Positions 35,461-48,525 of a DNA stretch of 64,000 nucleotides are shown here, in pieces; the first letter of the stretch is position 1; each line of letters begins with the position of its first letter. Both the position numbers and the translations under genes were made by a program. Origin of the DNA: Plantago major (taxonomy: Eukaryota; Streptophyta; Magnoliopsida; Lamiales; Plantaginaceae); contig CM048842.1 in assembly GCA_026545765.1 (NCBI GenBank), forward strand, positions 16,518,667-16,582,666, written 5' to 3'. Below the pieces are notes generated by a model, which saw only the letters and a program-made list of their open reading frames with translations, did no database searches and was not told where the DNA came from.

Positions 35461-37715
35461 CTGAGTTTGCTTTTCAGCAAACTTAGCCTTCCTTGCCAGA
35501 TTTCTTCTAGCACGGCATTGATTTTCGTGGCTTGATTTAACTTCCACTTCGATAATTGCTTTGAGCAATTCTAGCTTTCACCATCGTTCTTGTTCTGCTT
35601 GTACTCATGAGCAAGTTGTTTTCCGATGCCTTTGTAGCCAATGCGTTTGAGCACTTGAAGCTATCTCGAGATCTTTTCTCGTGACTTTGCTAGTCTCTAG
35701 TTGATCCAATTTCTTTCCGAAAAAGTGACATGGGAGAATTTGCGACTCTGCAATTCTACCTTTTGAGAGACATAGCTGTGGGTGTTTACACTTTTCAAGT
35801 TGCGTTTCTCTTCGAGACGTCTGTGATTTTGTTTTTGACTTGTTTTTCCCACAAAGGTCTAGTCGAATCGCCTTTCCTTTGTCAACAATCTTTGTCTTTT
35901 CACCGATACAATAGATTGCATGGGAACCGTCTTTGAGTACTTACAAATGTTCTTTTCTCCTTACTCTTATTCGAGTGATAGAACAATCATTCGTGTATTC
36001 ATTGAGTCCTTTCTTCTCGAAGGATCTCTTAAGTAAGATTGTACTTGAGAAGAGTGTCACTAGCTTTGGCATAAGATTGAAAAGATAGTTCTTTCTTCTT
36101 GAGTTTCTTGTTTTCGTAAAGAAGATTTTCATAATTCTTTCAGTAACTTCAACATTGCTTCTTCATGTGACTTTTCAGTCTCAGATATCTGAGCTTTGAG
36201 AAATGCATTTTCAGCATCCTTTCTCTCAGATTCTTTGACTAATTGAGAATTTTCCTTTTCAAGAGAATTCTTTTCTTCTTCAAGGTTTTCGGCTCTAGCT
36301 CGAATCATTAGAAATTCTCTTTCATAGATGTCAAGTTCTTTCCTGAGATTTTCTAGATTTTTTATTTCCTCTTCATCACTTTCATAAGTATAGCAAGAAG
36401 TATGTGTTACCTCATCACCATAAGATGCTTTTCTATGTTGGAGATGTCCGTCCACAATTTCAAAGAACTCCACACATTTCATTCTTCTTGAGGCCGAAGT
36501 CGATTATATCATGAGTAACTCCACATAATTCTCGTGATGGTAGGGTTGAATCATCTGAATTGTCATCTTCAGAATCTGTCTCAACGTCTAGAGCATCCAG
36601 TTGAATTTGGATTTTCTTTCTTTCTTCAGTTAAGAAAGCTTTCTGGCTTCTTCTGAAGATTCTTCTATCTTTCTTGTCGCTTTGTCCTTAGTTTGTTGAG
36701 GCGGGACAATCCTTCTTGAAGTGGCGGGTTTACGACAATAGAAAGCAGATATCGTTTCAATTTCGCTTCCTCGAGATATGATGCTTTCGAAATTTGGCTT
36801 GTTCAATGAGCTTTGCATATTTTGTCTTGGTGATAGTTTGAGCCTAGATGCTTTTTCAGCTTCTCTTTGGCTTTTCTTCTTTCAATTTCTCGACTGACAA
36901 ATTTACTCATTTGCTTTGCAGCAAGAGCATCCTCAGTCTCCTCCTTGCTTTTCTTCTTTTCAGAAGTTCCTTGAGTAACTAGAGCAACATTCTGCAACTT
37001 TTCAGTTGTTTGTTCTCTCTGAGTTGTCTCATAGTCAACAGTAGCAAGATGAGAGAAAAGTTCCACTGGAGTGATATTTGGCATACCTTGGTTAAAATAA
37101 AAGAATTTAGTATGCTCCGTTGTGGTTAAGACTTGACAATAGTCTTAATCTTCTCGACCGAGAGTATCTATTGCTTTCCCAAGTCTTGCCATATCACTCA
37201 TGAGAGTGGTAAACCCGAAATCAAGTTCTTCCAGAGTTTCATGGGACCTTGTTTGAAATTTTGAAATTTCAATCAGTAGAACTTCGAACTTGTTTTCCTT
37301 GGTTTCTCTTCGGCCAAAGATTTCTTCAATCGGTTGCGTGCAACTTTCGCCGTTTTAGCACCCCACAGTTTACACTGTATGTGCTCTGGTGTCGATCTGA
37401 TGATGATGTTACGAGCTTGACCATCCAAACGATTCCTCTTGGCATCTTCCGATGTCCAGAGTTCTCTGGGCTTTGGTTCGTAAATAACTTGACCGAGAGA
37501 TCTTCCACTAGTTGACGATCTGCTTGTGAAGATCCTTCGCTTTGATCTCTTCCACTCGAAACCTCCATGACTTGCTTAAGTTGTTGAATGACTATTGGGC
37601 CATTCTTTATTACTTCAATCATCTCGTCACTTATGGCTTCAAGGTGGAGCATCATGTTATTCTTCCATTTCTCGTAGTTCTCTGGTTTGAGAACGGGTGC
37701 ATCACTCAGAGACAT
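35461..37715 (-). pseudogene. gag: gag of element B
   Basis: Starts MSLSDAPVLKPENYEKWKNN at 37,715, about 100 bp after the primer site. It continues with [17 protein letters not shown], a knuckle region, and a long coiled coil (EEEIKNLENLRKELDIYERE, near 36,250-36,400), then a basic region. A coiled coil in the C-terminal half of Gag is a known Sirevirus trait. Homologous to A (57,731-60,242) and F. Broken. Confidence 0.85.
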
Positions 37716-37816
37716 ACCTGCACACTTAACACACAAATTAAATAGTCCTCAAAAGTGGACAAAGTTCCTTCACCTATCTGGGGATCTAGGTTCGGTCTGG
37801 AAAATGGTGAACCTCC

Positions 37817-37828
37817 GCTCTGATACCA
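37817..37828 (-). promoter_or_regulatory. Primer binding site of element B
   Basis: Minus-strand TGGTATCAGAGC, two bases from the LTR end: initiator-Met tRNA primer site. Confidence 0.9.
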
Positions 37829-37830
37829 CT

Positions 37831-39519
37831 TGTTGGTCAGATAATGGCAAAGTAAAAGACTAGAGGGGGTGAATAGTCTTTTAAAACTTTTGTCGATAAC
37901 AAATATTTCTCAGATATCTGAATAGATATCGATACTTAGAATCGAGTCGGAAGACTTAATAAAGATAAGTGCGTAAGCAGTTAATAAGTGTGTGTGTGTT
38001 CTTTGAAGTATAAATACGAACGTAAATGACACAATGAAGTATAGTGGTATCTGAGGTGGCATAATCCTCCAACTAATCCACTTCGTCTATCGAGACCTAG
38101 AATTCACTAGAAGATAATTGAGATTTCCTTACAATAATCCTATTCTAAGATTCTTAAACAATTGGTTCCCAACCAAATGTTCCCCTGAGTTGTTCCCCGC
38201 TTTCACGACCAAGTACTTCTGTACTCGAAACCTTTGAGTTATTCCCTAGCTTCCCAAGCTAAGTACTTCCTATACTCAATAACCTTGGAGTTATTCCTCA
38301 GTTTCCCAAATCAAGTACTTCCTATATTCCGGTAACCTTGGAGTTATTCCCTGATTTTTCAAACTAAGTACTTCCTATACTCCACGCCAGTTATGGTGTT
38401 GGTTTAGGTTTGAGTTGTCAGATGAGCGTCTTAATAACTTTTCAGTTAATCAGATAGCTCTGTGAACTAAGTTACTTAATACACTTTACAGCGTATGGTA
38501 TCTTGTTCGATTTTACTGACCCAAGTCTTATGATATCTGTTCAAGAGAATGAATCTCAGATAGTTGATCTTTTGATTCAACTCCTTCACAGATAGCTTTG
38601 CTTGTTTAGGATCAGGACACTTAGAACTTCAGTGTTTACTCAAGATCAAAAGCTTTAGTCGCAACAGAAAGCTTTGATAATAAGTAAGTTGCTTTGAGAG
38701 AGTAAGATAATCAGATATCGTATGCAGTTCAAGGTCTTGTGTTCTGAGTTGTGTGTATCTCTCAAGCTGTCTAAGTGTTGATATTTATAGATGAATTTGA
38801 GTGCCGTTTGAATAGTATCCGTTAGGCTCAAATTCAAACTATCGATATCTGTATAATCTTTATGCGAGTTTTGTCTTCTTCTCAGAAGCTGCCGTTGCTT
38901 TTATTCAGACATCTCTGTCCGTGCATTAAATGCATTGTACTATACTATTTGTCATGTAGTGTCAACGGAACTATGCTTTGTATCAGAGACTAGTGTTATC
39001 TGATTCTTTGCACGTCCTTATCTTCATTCTTCAGATACCACTTGTATTTATTGAAACAACTTTGTTTGCAATATATATTTCTCTTTCCGAAACGTGGTTA
39101 ACGCTCAAGGTATCTAAGAATAGATATCTGTGGACACTTTCCTTGTTTTCAGATATGTATCTTATTTCTCAGATATCTCTTGTGACACAGTTTGTTTGAA
39201 ACTGTTCGTGTCTACAAGATATCTGGCTAAGATATCTGAACAACAAATTCAGTAATCTTGTGCAGTTTTCTTCAAGTCTTCAATTGTTGTTGAGCTTTCT
39301 GCTTGGATGTCTTCTTCTTGGTCTTCTCTTCATAAAACAAAAATTACATTTCAAGACCTAACATCCTATACAAGATTAGCTAGACTATCATACTTAGTGG
39401 GTTTCCTCTTTTACAATGTTCAAGTGAACCAAGAGTACTAATCACCTTTCTGAGACTAAGATAAGTCATCATGTTGCTGAACAAAATCTAAACAAATATT
39501 CTTAACAAAATATCTAACA
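37831..39519 (-). repeat. 5' LTR of element B (1,689 bp)
   Basis: Pairs with 23,637-25,318. The plus-strand reading starts TGTTGGTCAGATAATGG and ends AAATATCTAACA. Immediately to the right the LTR of A resumes with GATTCTTTGCAC. Confidence 0.9.
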
Positions 39520-40040
39520 GATTCTTTGCACATCCTTATCTTTAATCTTCAGATACCACTTTATTGAAACAACTTTGTTGCAATATATATCTTTCTCAGA
39601 AATGTGGTTAAGGCTCAAGGTATCTGAGAGTAGATATCTGTGGGCACTTTCCTGGTTTTCAGAAAACCTTCTAGTTCTCAGATATCTCTTGTGACACAGC
39701 TTGCTTAAAACTATTCGTGTCTTCAAGATATCTGACCAAGGTATCTGCAAAACTATTTCACTAATCTTGTGCAGTTTCTTCAAATCTTCAATGTCGTTGA
39801 ACTTGTTCTGCTCGAATGTCTTCTTCTTGGTCTTCTCTTCATAAAATAAAAATTACATTTTGAAACCTAACATCCTATACAAGATTAGCTAGACTATCAT
39901 ACTTAGTGGGTTTCCTCTTTTACAATGTTCAAGTGAACCAAGAGTACTAATCACCTTTCTGAGACTAAGATAAGTTATCATGTTGCTGATCAAAATCTAA
40001 ACCGATATTTCTAACAAAATATCTAACAAATTTCCTAACA
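39520..40040 (-). repeat. 3' LTR of element A, proximal part
   Basis: Continuation of 22,533-23,636 after the insertion of B. It ends ATTTCCTAACA at 40,040, the same terminus as A's other LTR at 61,954. Joined length about 1.62 kb against 1.60 kb for the 5' LTR. Confidence 0.9.
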
Positions 40041-40432
40041 AATTTCCCCCTTTTTGATCAGTCAACGATGACTATTTGACCTATTACTAATCTGGATGAG
40101 TGAACAGTCCAACACTTAATCATTTCTTAAGATTTTTCAAATCATTCAATTAAGTGCAGAAAGTAGACATCAACCAAATCACAAGGTGTGATCTTTGCTA
40201 ACAAGTTATCTTTTATAGAATACTATCTGAGAGTAAGTTCTTCAGATAAGTCACAAAGAAAGATTACAGATAACTTTAGTACATAAAACAAGTTTAGCTC
40301 AGTCAGCAAAAATACAACAAAAATACATAGTAAATTAGGACAACAGGAGTAACCAAGCTCCAAGTAAACATCCTAACAGACTAGTCTTCAAGTCTTCAAT
40401 TTTTTTCAAGTCTTCAACAGTTGTTCTATGGA
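40041..40432 (-). other. 3' untranslated stretch and polypurine tract of A
   Basis: Minus-strand AAAAAGGGGGAAATT directly precedes the LTR; the following 370 bp are shared with B and C. Confidence 0.85.
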
Positions 40433-43400
40433 TCAGTCTGCAAATTTCCTATCTCCAAACCTTTTGATGTCATCAGAATAATCATAGAGAAGTGTTCTGA
40501 CGAGCATCTCAGAGTCTCTGGCAAATCCACAGACCTCTTTGTAGGTTTTGGTAGGATTTTTCTTGACAAAATGTTTGACCCACAGATACTTTCCCCACTT
40601 CCAGGCATGCTCTATTCTAATATCTGAAAGCTTGAAGTATTCGTAGATAATCCTCAGATATCTGATGTCACCCTTGTATTGATCTTCAGTTAGATAGAAC
40701 GATTCATAGGGTTCCACAGCGAGTCTTGCTCTTGTGCCTGTTCCTGTGATATTGATTCATGCACATCATCTGGCTTTCCATATGGACATTCATCAGAGAG
40801 GTCCTTTCTCATGGCTTCAGTTCTCTTGACAACTTCAAAATCCAACCAGGCTTTAATGTGAATGGTGTTGATCAAGGTTGTCTTATCTTTTCTCCATGCC
40901 ATAAGTTGTTTAAGGATTGGTTCTGGAAATCTTGAATTTACCAATAGATGCTTAAGTTCCAGAATCCAATAGCCATTTTTCTGATTGATGCACCTGTAGA
41001 CAGAGGAAGCATTGTCATACTTCACATACTCAATTTTGGCTTCTTCGCCACGAGTGGAAGTTGACTTTGTCTTTGCTCGACTCTCGATTCTTTCCTTTTA
41101 CATCTTGAATTCTCTTTGGGGTTGCTTGAAGAACCACCACCTAGATAGACTTGGTATTTCCAGAGGGTGTTTTGGGCGCTAGGGCTTTGACATTATGGGC
41201 TCGATTAGGCTTTCAATTTTCCTTTTTACGTGAAGAGGAGCTTCATCTTCATCAGTTTCCTCATCATCATCAAGATTAGATCTTGTGAGTTTCTGACGCT
41301 TCTTCATTGCCCAAGGACTTGATTTGACCTTCTTCTTCTTCAGAAGATTCATCAATCCCTTTAACTTGTCTTCTCCTTGGAGCCTTGGTACTCCTTGGAG
41401 GTTTCTGTGCCATGGCCCTTGTTATCATTGTAGTTCCTTCAGTAGGTTTCTGGGAAGCAGCTACTATTTGCAAAGCAGCTTGGCTTGAGGAGGGTTCGTT
41501 GATTCTGAGTGGTGGCTGGGAAGTTTTCATGTTTCTTCTTCCTCTTTGAGCCACACCAGCTCCAGATTTCTTCTTGTTTTCTTCTCCTTCTTCCCATTCC
41601 CCCAGACTTTGAGGTCCATATTTGTACACTCTTTCCCCCTTAGTCATTGTTGGCTGACTCAGTCTCATAAAAGAATCTGAGAGAGAGTTAAAGTGCCCTT
41701 GTAAATAATTATAGGCAGTGACCAACTTCTGAAGTTCGGCTTTGAGCTCCTGATTTTGCTTGATAAGTCCATTGTCCTTATCAGTGAGCTCTGCCAATGG
41801 GCCTAGGATGGCATCTGCTTTTCCAGCAGTGTAACTTGCCTCTTGGAAAGCTTTTTCAGCTAAAGACGCATCATCATCCTTTATCATTCCCAGATCTTTC
41901 TGAGCAATGACTATGCTAGTTGTTCTCTGAGTAACGAGCTCAGTGAACTTTTTCATTTCAGAGGGGACGGAGGCAATTACTTCCTTGTTCTGTGAAGACA
42001 TCTCCTTTTTCAGATGAGCCAGTACTTGGTATCTGTTCATGTATTCATGGGAGTGGACATTTGGCAGTTTGCTGAAAGTTTCAGGAGCAATCAGTTTCCT
42101 TTTCAAGTGTGAAACAGCTAGATGTTCATTGCGATGCTCTGCCAAAGTCTTGTCTTCTTCATCATCTGAGTAATCAGCCCAGTGATCTTCATCCTCTTGG
42201 ACATTCTCATCAATTGTGTCGAGTCCAGCAACCATCTCAGAGATTGGTTTCTTCCCTTTTTGGGAGGAGGATGGTACTTCTTTTGAAGATGATGCAGCCT
42301 TAGCATCCTGCTTAATTTCAGATACTTCTTCAGTATCGAGTTCTTTGGTGATGGCATTTACAACATCCTGTAGCTCTTTAACCTCAGAGTAAGCAATCAT
42401 CTCTTGCAGATATTGATCTTGTAGTTGGTCAAGCTTGTCTCTGGATTTGGCTATCTGGTCTTCCAGTTGAAGATGGAGCTGTTGTTCTTCTTCCAACAAT
42501 TGTCTGAGTTGAGCAGTTCTGGATTGAGTATTCAACAATTTCTGAGTGATTTCCTCAGAATCCTCAACTACTTGTTCAGTATTAACCTTTTGTTGGGAAG
42601 ATGGATGAGTTGACTTTTGAGGAGATGGAGACGGAGATTTCTGTGCTTTCCTCTCAGTTTGCTTTTCAGCAGTTGAGGCATGATTTCTTTGTGAAATTCC
42701 TCCGGTCCCTGGTGCAGGGGCATCATCATCATCCTTTTTGTCTGTGTCATCCTTTTGGTGATGATCAGTGGGAGGTTCATCGAAGTCGTTTTCGTTTATC
42801 TCTTCCTCCTCATCATCTTCAGATACAAGATTGATCACTTCAGGAATAGTGATCTTCTGCCCATTAACCTCTTCTTGTTCAGAAGGTATAAATTGCAGAG
42901 TCTGGGGCAGAACTGGCTTGAATGCCATCTGTAATCTTGTCTGACCATCTGCCTGTTCAAAGGCTTGTATCAAACTGTGCGCCACTTCTCTGGAGAAATC
43001 CTTATGCAATAAAGTCGCAACTGTGTACTGTTCGGTAGGGAACATTGCATGGATATATGTCTCCAAGTCAAGAGCTCGTGCTCTCTGGTTGGTTGATCTG
43101 TGATTCTCAATATTTCAGAGAGATCAGAGCACCTTAACCTTTGCCATTTCTTGAAGCATTGTATATCTTTGTGGCGGGTTTGAGCTTTGAAGAAGGGAAG
43201 TAGGTCCCTTTTCTCATCATTGGGAGCCTGCTTTGCACTTGTTTGAGCCTGATAGAAAGAGTTTTGAGTGAGCTTCAAAACTTTTATAGATATCTGAGTA
43301 GAAGTGTAGTTTAGTTTCTGAGTTACCTGAGTAAGTACTTCAGGCTCAGAGACTTGTGCTACTGAGACAATTGGTGTCTCAGAGGCGGAGACTTGGAAGT

Positions 43401-46018
43401 CTGGTCCTCATCAACCTTTCTTTCTTGAACCTGAGAATTAAAATTATCACAATACTTAGGAAATTTTATCAAGAAAACTTTAAGTGACAAAACAGATATC
43501 TGAGAGGTCAATTACCTCCATGGGAGGCTCAGATACTTGTCTCTCAGAGACTTGCGATCTGGAATCTTTTCTTGTGATGAAGGCCTTGATGCCTCATCAA
43601 TTTCCATAGGTCTGAGGATGTCGCAACTCTGTCCCCTTGCACTTCTACTTCTGAGTGAGCCTGTGAGTAGAAAGTATTGAGTAATTTAGAAGAAGTTTGA
43701 GATAACCCAAGGTGAAGAATTTTTATCACTGATTTTCATATATATATATATACCTTCATATGGGAAGGCTCAATGATGTGTTCTTCAGAAACCTTCTTTG
43801 GTTTCGGGTTCTTTCCGCATTTACCTTATCTTCCTCTTTCTCAGTTGGAGCCTGTTAGAAACATTTACTTTAAGCACATGAACATATGACTAAAAAGTGT
43901 TATCTTAAGAATCAATTTATCACCTGTGGCACAGGCTCAGATTTCTTAAGAGGTGAGGTTGGGGGAACCTCCTTCTCAGTTTACGAAAGCTTCGACTTCC
44001 TCTTGTTTCTGTGTTTCTAACTCAGCCTATAACAAAGAAATTTTATAAGTAATAAGATATATATAAGCATAAAGTTTCACAAGATGAGAGTTAAACCATT
44101 TAGTTACCTGATCCATGTCAGGCTGATTGGTCTCTGAAACTCGTGACCCTTCTATACTTTGGTCTTCTTGTTTCAGTAACACTTCTTTATTTGAAGTTTC
44201 AGGTACTTCACACCTTTCCTGAGTGTGCAACTCAGTTGCCTCCCCTGGTTGATCATTCTGAGTAGATATCTCAATTTGATCCCTCTCATTGAGTTGGGGA
44301 ACCTGCTCTTTTGCAGGATTTTCTTCAGCATACTGCATTGCTGGTAATTCAAAATGGAGTTCATCTACCATTTCATCAACCACTTGTGGCTGTTGTGGTT
44401 GTGGTTGTTGTGGTTGTCTGGAAGCAGAAGATTGGTCAGTAGAGTGTTCTTCCAGATTTTTAGTTGTGGCGTTTCCATCAGCATATGCCAGCACTAAAAT
44501 ACCACTCATCAGGGCTCTTTGAAGTTCTGCGTAAGACACGTTCCCTGATGATGTGTTAGCACCAAAAACCTTTGCTATAGGTGCTTGTTCAGCAACCTGA
44601 GGTGTAGGTTCTTCTTCAGAAACCTTTTCACCAGTTACTATTTCAGTAACCTTAGCCCTTTTTGTTCTTTCTAGGACTTGAGAGATGACTAGCTTCTCAT
44701 CTTCATCGTCAGAGCTCTCATCCGCATTAGGAACTGATTGGTCCATTACTCCAGCAGTTTCTGCAGATAGGGCTTGGTGTTTTTCACCACTTTTGGCAGC
44801 ATTTATGAGTTCATCAGCAAGGCTTTCTGTAATAGTCTTCACATTTCTGAAAGCACTTTCTCTTGCTGAGTCTACTTGTTCAGTAGTTGATAACTCTTTT
44901 GCAGCATTGATGAGTTCATCTGCCTTTATCAGTTCATCGGCAAGGCCTGCAGATATCTGAGAATCGACAACCTCAATGGGTATGTCTTCTGATTTGCCAG
45001 CAGACTTCTTTCTTGAAGTTCTGGGCTTCTTGGTCGCAACCTTTTCTTCAGATACCTTTTCAGACTTTCGCTTCTTAGAACCTTTCTGAGACCCAGTAAC
45101 CTTTTTCAACAAGTTTGTATACTCATATTTGTAGAGTAGGTTACTGTTGGCTATTTCAGCCGTCTCTCTGAGCTCGAAAGCTTCTCCAGCAAGTAGCATA
45201 TCTTCAGACCATAGCCTACTGTGGCCTTTGGCTCAGCTAGTCCTTTGGCGATTTTAGGCTCGAAGCCTTGAATCTTCTTCACAAACTTCATGAAGGCGTA
45301 CTTTCCCCAGTTAAAAGGGTTTTCCAGCCGTTTTTCTTGTTGATTCAGCAAGAACATCATGATCCATCGTTCTTGGCTTATCTGGTCAGCACCTCCTTGT
45401 AGACCATCAAAGCATCTGTGAAGAATGCAAGCCAATACATCCCAGTGAACCATCAGATGTCCGGTTGGGATGTCGACAAGTTTGAATTCGATTGGTGTAT
45501 CGATTTTCAAGATCACACACGTCACTGTACAGTTATTTAACACCTTCAAGGAGATCATCGTCCTTGGTGTTTATTTCAAAATCCTTTCCAAGATTTTGAA
45601 ACTAAAACAACTTACAGAAAGTTGTTAAGTCCAGAAGGATTTCCTTTCCTTGGACTGAGGTTTTGACAGACACTATTGCAGTGCCTTCAGAAACACAGGA
45701 AATTATCCTAGAGTTGTTGTAGAATTCCAACACATCGAGTGATGAAATTCCACTTGGGCGAGCAGATAGAAATCCCTTGATTTGTGCCTTTTCAAGCATG
45801 TCAAGAATCAGCTTTCTGTCGGTTTAGTTTTCAATTGCAGCCGTGAGGTATTCCTCAACCATGGCACCACCCCAAATCATTCTGTGATTTGAAGTCCAGT
45901 GGTCAGGATTAAAATCTCCTACCAGTCGGTTGTTCACAATAACCAACTCTGGTGCTTGCTTTTCAGCAGTACCAGTGGAGGATTGAGATTTCAGTGTAGA
46001 AGAATTCTTTGGGGCCAT
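40433..46018 (-). pseudogene. Extra gene in env position, element A
   Basis: Same gene as in B (25,705-31,283), from MAPKNSSTLKSQ at 46,018 to FGDRKFAD at 40,433. Two long stretches are open: 44,027-45,199 (basic block GSKKRKSEKVSEEKV, DELINA repeats, Gln/Pro-rich QPQQPQPQQPQ) and 41,276-43,066. The latter, 596 codons, has acidic, coiled-coil (QLRQLLEEEQQLHLQLEDQI), KADAILGPLAELTDKDNG and Glu-rich parts. The central block (about 43,240-44,110) has GT...AG intervals at positions equivalent to B. No membrane segment. It is likely nuclear or RNA/DNA-associated by composition, which is inference only. Several breaks. Confidence 0.8.
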
Positions 46019-46207
46019 CTCTTTATATAGTGTAGAGAATTTGGATTGGTGTTTGAAAGATATTTGATTCAGTAATTCTTTGCAGAAAAACTTAATCTTG
46101 ATTTGCAGAGATTGTAGAAGGTTTGCAGAGAATCAAGAGAAGGTTTTGCTATTTTTGTGCAAGTCGGAATTTTGGATTAGGCGAAAGTGATTTCTTTTGC
46201 CAAAATC

Positions 46208-46219
46208 CTATATATATAG
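46208..46219 (-). promoter_or_regulatory. TATA box before the extra gene of A
   Basis: CTATATATATAG, 190 bp before the extra-gene start, conserved with B in sequence and distance. Confidence 0.6.
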
Positions 46220-46815
46220 CAATAGAATCTCAACAGACAAATACATACAAATTGATTTTGTGTGTACGTATCTGTGATTTGCAAGCAGGCGTGAGCAAAA
46301 GCTAGTTCGGCATTAAATGCAAAGTGGGCTTTGTCAGAATTTTCTGATCCACTATTCTGTGAATTAATTTCCACCGTATAGATCAACGCTTAATTTCATC
46401 AAGGGTCACCATTGCTTCTTCAAAGAATGATCACAATCAACAAGTGTAATTTTGCCCATTTAATGAATTTTGACTATTAGCTAGCTATCTCCGAATCACG
46501 TTTTGTATGACCAAGAACCTTTGTTTGCATCTGAATCATCTTATACTTAGGATTTTCCAAGTTTTCATCAAGATAGAAATAATGCGAATTTCAAGAGTAG
46601 TTGAATGCGATAGTTGTACTATTCTCTTTCGTGTTCCCGTTTATAGAGTGATTCAGATATCTGAATTCCCGTCTCAGAGATCTTAAGCTGTCCCTTTTTT
46701 TTTTTTTTTTTGCTCTTTAGCCTTTTGACTTACGGATACCGTTCAGATTTCTCTTTCTCTTCTCTGGATACGTTCGGATACCTCTTCTCTGGATGCCCGT
46801 TCGGATACGAACTCT

Positions 46816-47449
46816 TCAGTTCATTGGTAGTTCCATTAGTCCAAGACTATGTCTTAAAAAGAATCTACTTTCTTGTAGTGGCTTAGTGAAGATATCTGCA
46901 AGTTGGTCTTCAGTGCCAATCTTGAGTATCTCTATATTGTCTTTTTCAACATGGTCTCTGATGAAGTGATGTCTAACATCAATATGCTTTGTTCTGGCAT
47001 GAAATTTAGGATTCTGTGTAATCGCAATAGCACTTGTGTTGTCACAGAAAATGGGAGTTTTATTTTCATCGAGTCCATAGTCTTTAAGTTGTTGTAGTAT
47101 CCACAGAATTTGTGTTGCACAACAACCAGCAGCAATATATTCAGCCTCTGTGGTAGAAGTTGCAATTGAGTTTTGCTTCTTGCTAAACCACGAGATAAGT
47201 CTAGTACCCAGAAACTGACAAGTTCCTAAGGTGCTTTTCCTATCAAGCAGTGATCCAGCATAATCAGCGTCTGAGTACCCAGCTAAACTCAATCCACTTT
47301 CTTTAGGATACCACAATCCTACATCTACTGTACCTTTTACATACCTTAATATTTTCATAGCAATGTTGTAGTGCATTTGCATTGGATTTGTCTGAAATCT
47401 AGCACACACTCCAACGGCGTATTGAATATCAGGTCTACTTGCAGTGAGG
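46816..47449 (-). pseudogene. pol: RNase H end of pol, element A
   Basis: Open stretch with YSDADYAG, STTEAEYIAAGCC and the terminal LGLMELPMN: Copia RNase H, which degrades the RNA template during reverse transcription. It is separated from the rest of pol by the CACTA insertion at 47,453. The matching uninterrupted site in B is 32,740-32,750. Part of a fossil. Confidence 0.88.
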
Positions 47450-47452
47450 TAA
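47450..47452. repeat. Left target-site duplication (TAA) of the CACTA element
   Basis: TAA here and at 55,060-55,062; element B shows the single unfilled TAA in the same pol context at 32,743-32,745. Confidence 0.9.
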
Positions 47453-47745
47453 CACTACAAGAAAAACTGGACAAAACGACGGATCGCTAATTGGGGCGAC
47501 GGAATCTATCCGTCGCCCCAATTAGCGACGGATAATAGTTATCCGTCGCTAATAAGCGACGGATAACTATTATCCGTCGCTAATTGGGCGACGGATAATA
47601 ATTATCCGTCGCCCAAGTTCTTTGTTAAAAAAAAAAATTTTTTTTTTTGGACAATTGGGCGACGGATAGCTTATCCGTCGCCTTATAGCGACGGATCGAC
47701 GCTGGGCCGACGGACACGTGTCCGGCCCGTAGTTTCATATATTTG
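47453..47745. repeat. CACTA left subterminal repeat array
   Basis: After the 14-bp end, units such as GGGCGACGGAT..ATCCGTCGCCC and AGCGACGGATAA..TTATCCGTCGCT recur at least five times, each a near-palindrome of about 25-35 bp. In En/Spm such subterminal motifs bind TNPA. A homopolymer A/T stretch sits near 47,628-47,648. Confidence 0.88.
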
Positions 47746-48525
47746 ACTGCAGGCGCGACGCCCTCATTTTCTTCCTTCTCCCTTCTTCTTCCTCATTCTC
47801 TTCTTCTCCGTTTCCGGTGAATTGTTCGTTATTCCGGCCAATCTTGGTGCCTAATCGAAGCTAGTGGGACAAGGAGTTTGTTTCTTCGATCAATTGCAGA
47901 TTTCTACCGATTAATCAAGGTATTTTGGCTAAAACCCTAGTTTTTTAAAATTTGGGGATTTTGTTTATTTTGATTAATTTGAGCAATTATATGTATATAT
48001 GATAAGTATGTAGTAGTTAGTTTAGTTAATTTGATCAATTATATGTAATTTGTTCAATTTGATAGTTAGTTTAATTAATGATATGAATGTATGTAGTATG
48101 TTAAGTTTGGTATGTATGAATGTATGTAGTTAGTTTGATTTGTGTGTTAAGTATATATAGTTAGTTTAGTTAATTTGATATGTTTGTTAAGTATAGAAGT
48201 ATGTAGTTTTGATTTGATAAATTTGTATGTTAAGTATGTAATTTGATATGAATATATGTAGTAATTCGATATGTATAGAGTAATTAGTTAATTTGATATG
48301 TATGTTAAGTATATAATATATGTACTAAGAGGTTGAAATGGTTATTATATATGTCCAATTTTGTAACACATCAACACTTAATTAATAATTAATTTATAAG
48401 GAACATATAATAATTAACAATTAACCTCTACAATCTTCTTATCCGAATTGGAATCGATCTAATAAATTAAATACGATCTAATCAATTGGAACGTCTCGAG
48501 TTAAAAATAAAGTAAACAATGAATT
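47746..48525 (+). other. CACTA leader and AT-rich intron-like stretch
   Basis: A C/T-rich leader (CTTCCTTCTCCCTTCTTCTT, near 47,770-47,795) runs to a possible donor AAG/GTATTTTGG near 47,920. About 550 bp follow, rich in TATGTATG, TTAAGTAT and TTTGATATG words (48,000-48,340). It looks like a 5' UTR with a first intron; no coding sequence is apparent. Confidence 0.5.

Larger units (their letters stand above)
23637..39519 (-). mobile_element. Element B: complete-length Sirevirus-like Copia, nested in A
   Basis: 15,883 bp, with LTRs at both ends (1,682 and 1,689 bp) and the full order of parts seen in A. The target duplication is GATTA (23,632-23,636) / GATTC (39,520-39,524), one mismatch. The host LTR of A is colinear across the site: ..TATCTGATT before and GATTCTTTGCAC after, as in the unbroken LTR of A near 61,436-61,450. 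B is younger than A. It has all parts but about ten breaks in gag-pol and several in the extra gene. By eye, B's two LTRs are very similar. Confidence 0.9.

Noticed and set aside
25705-46018. Calling the extra gene an envelope gene
   Set aside because: Position fits, but no signal peptide, membrane span or glycoprotein-like pattern is visible; composition looks nuclear.
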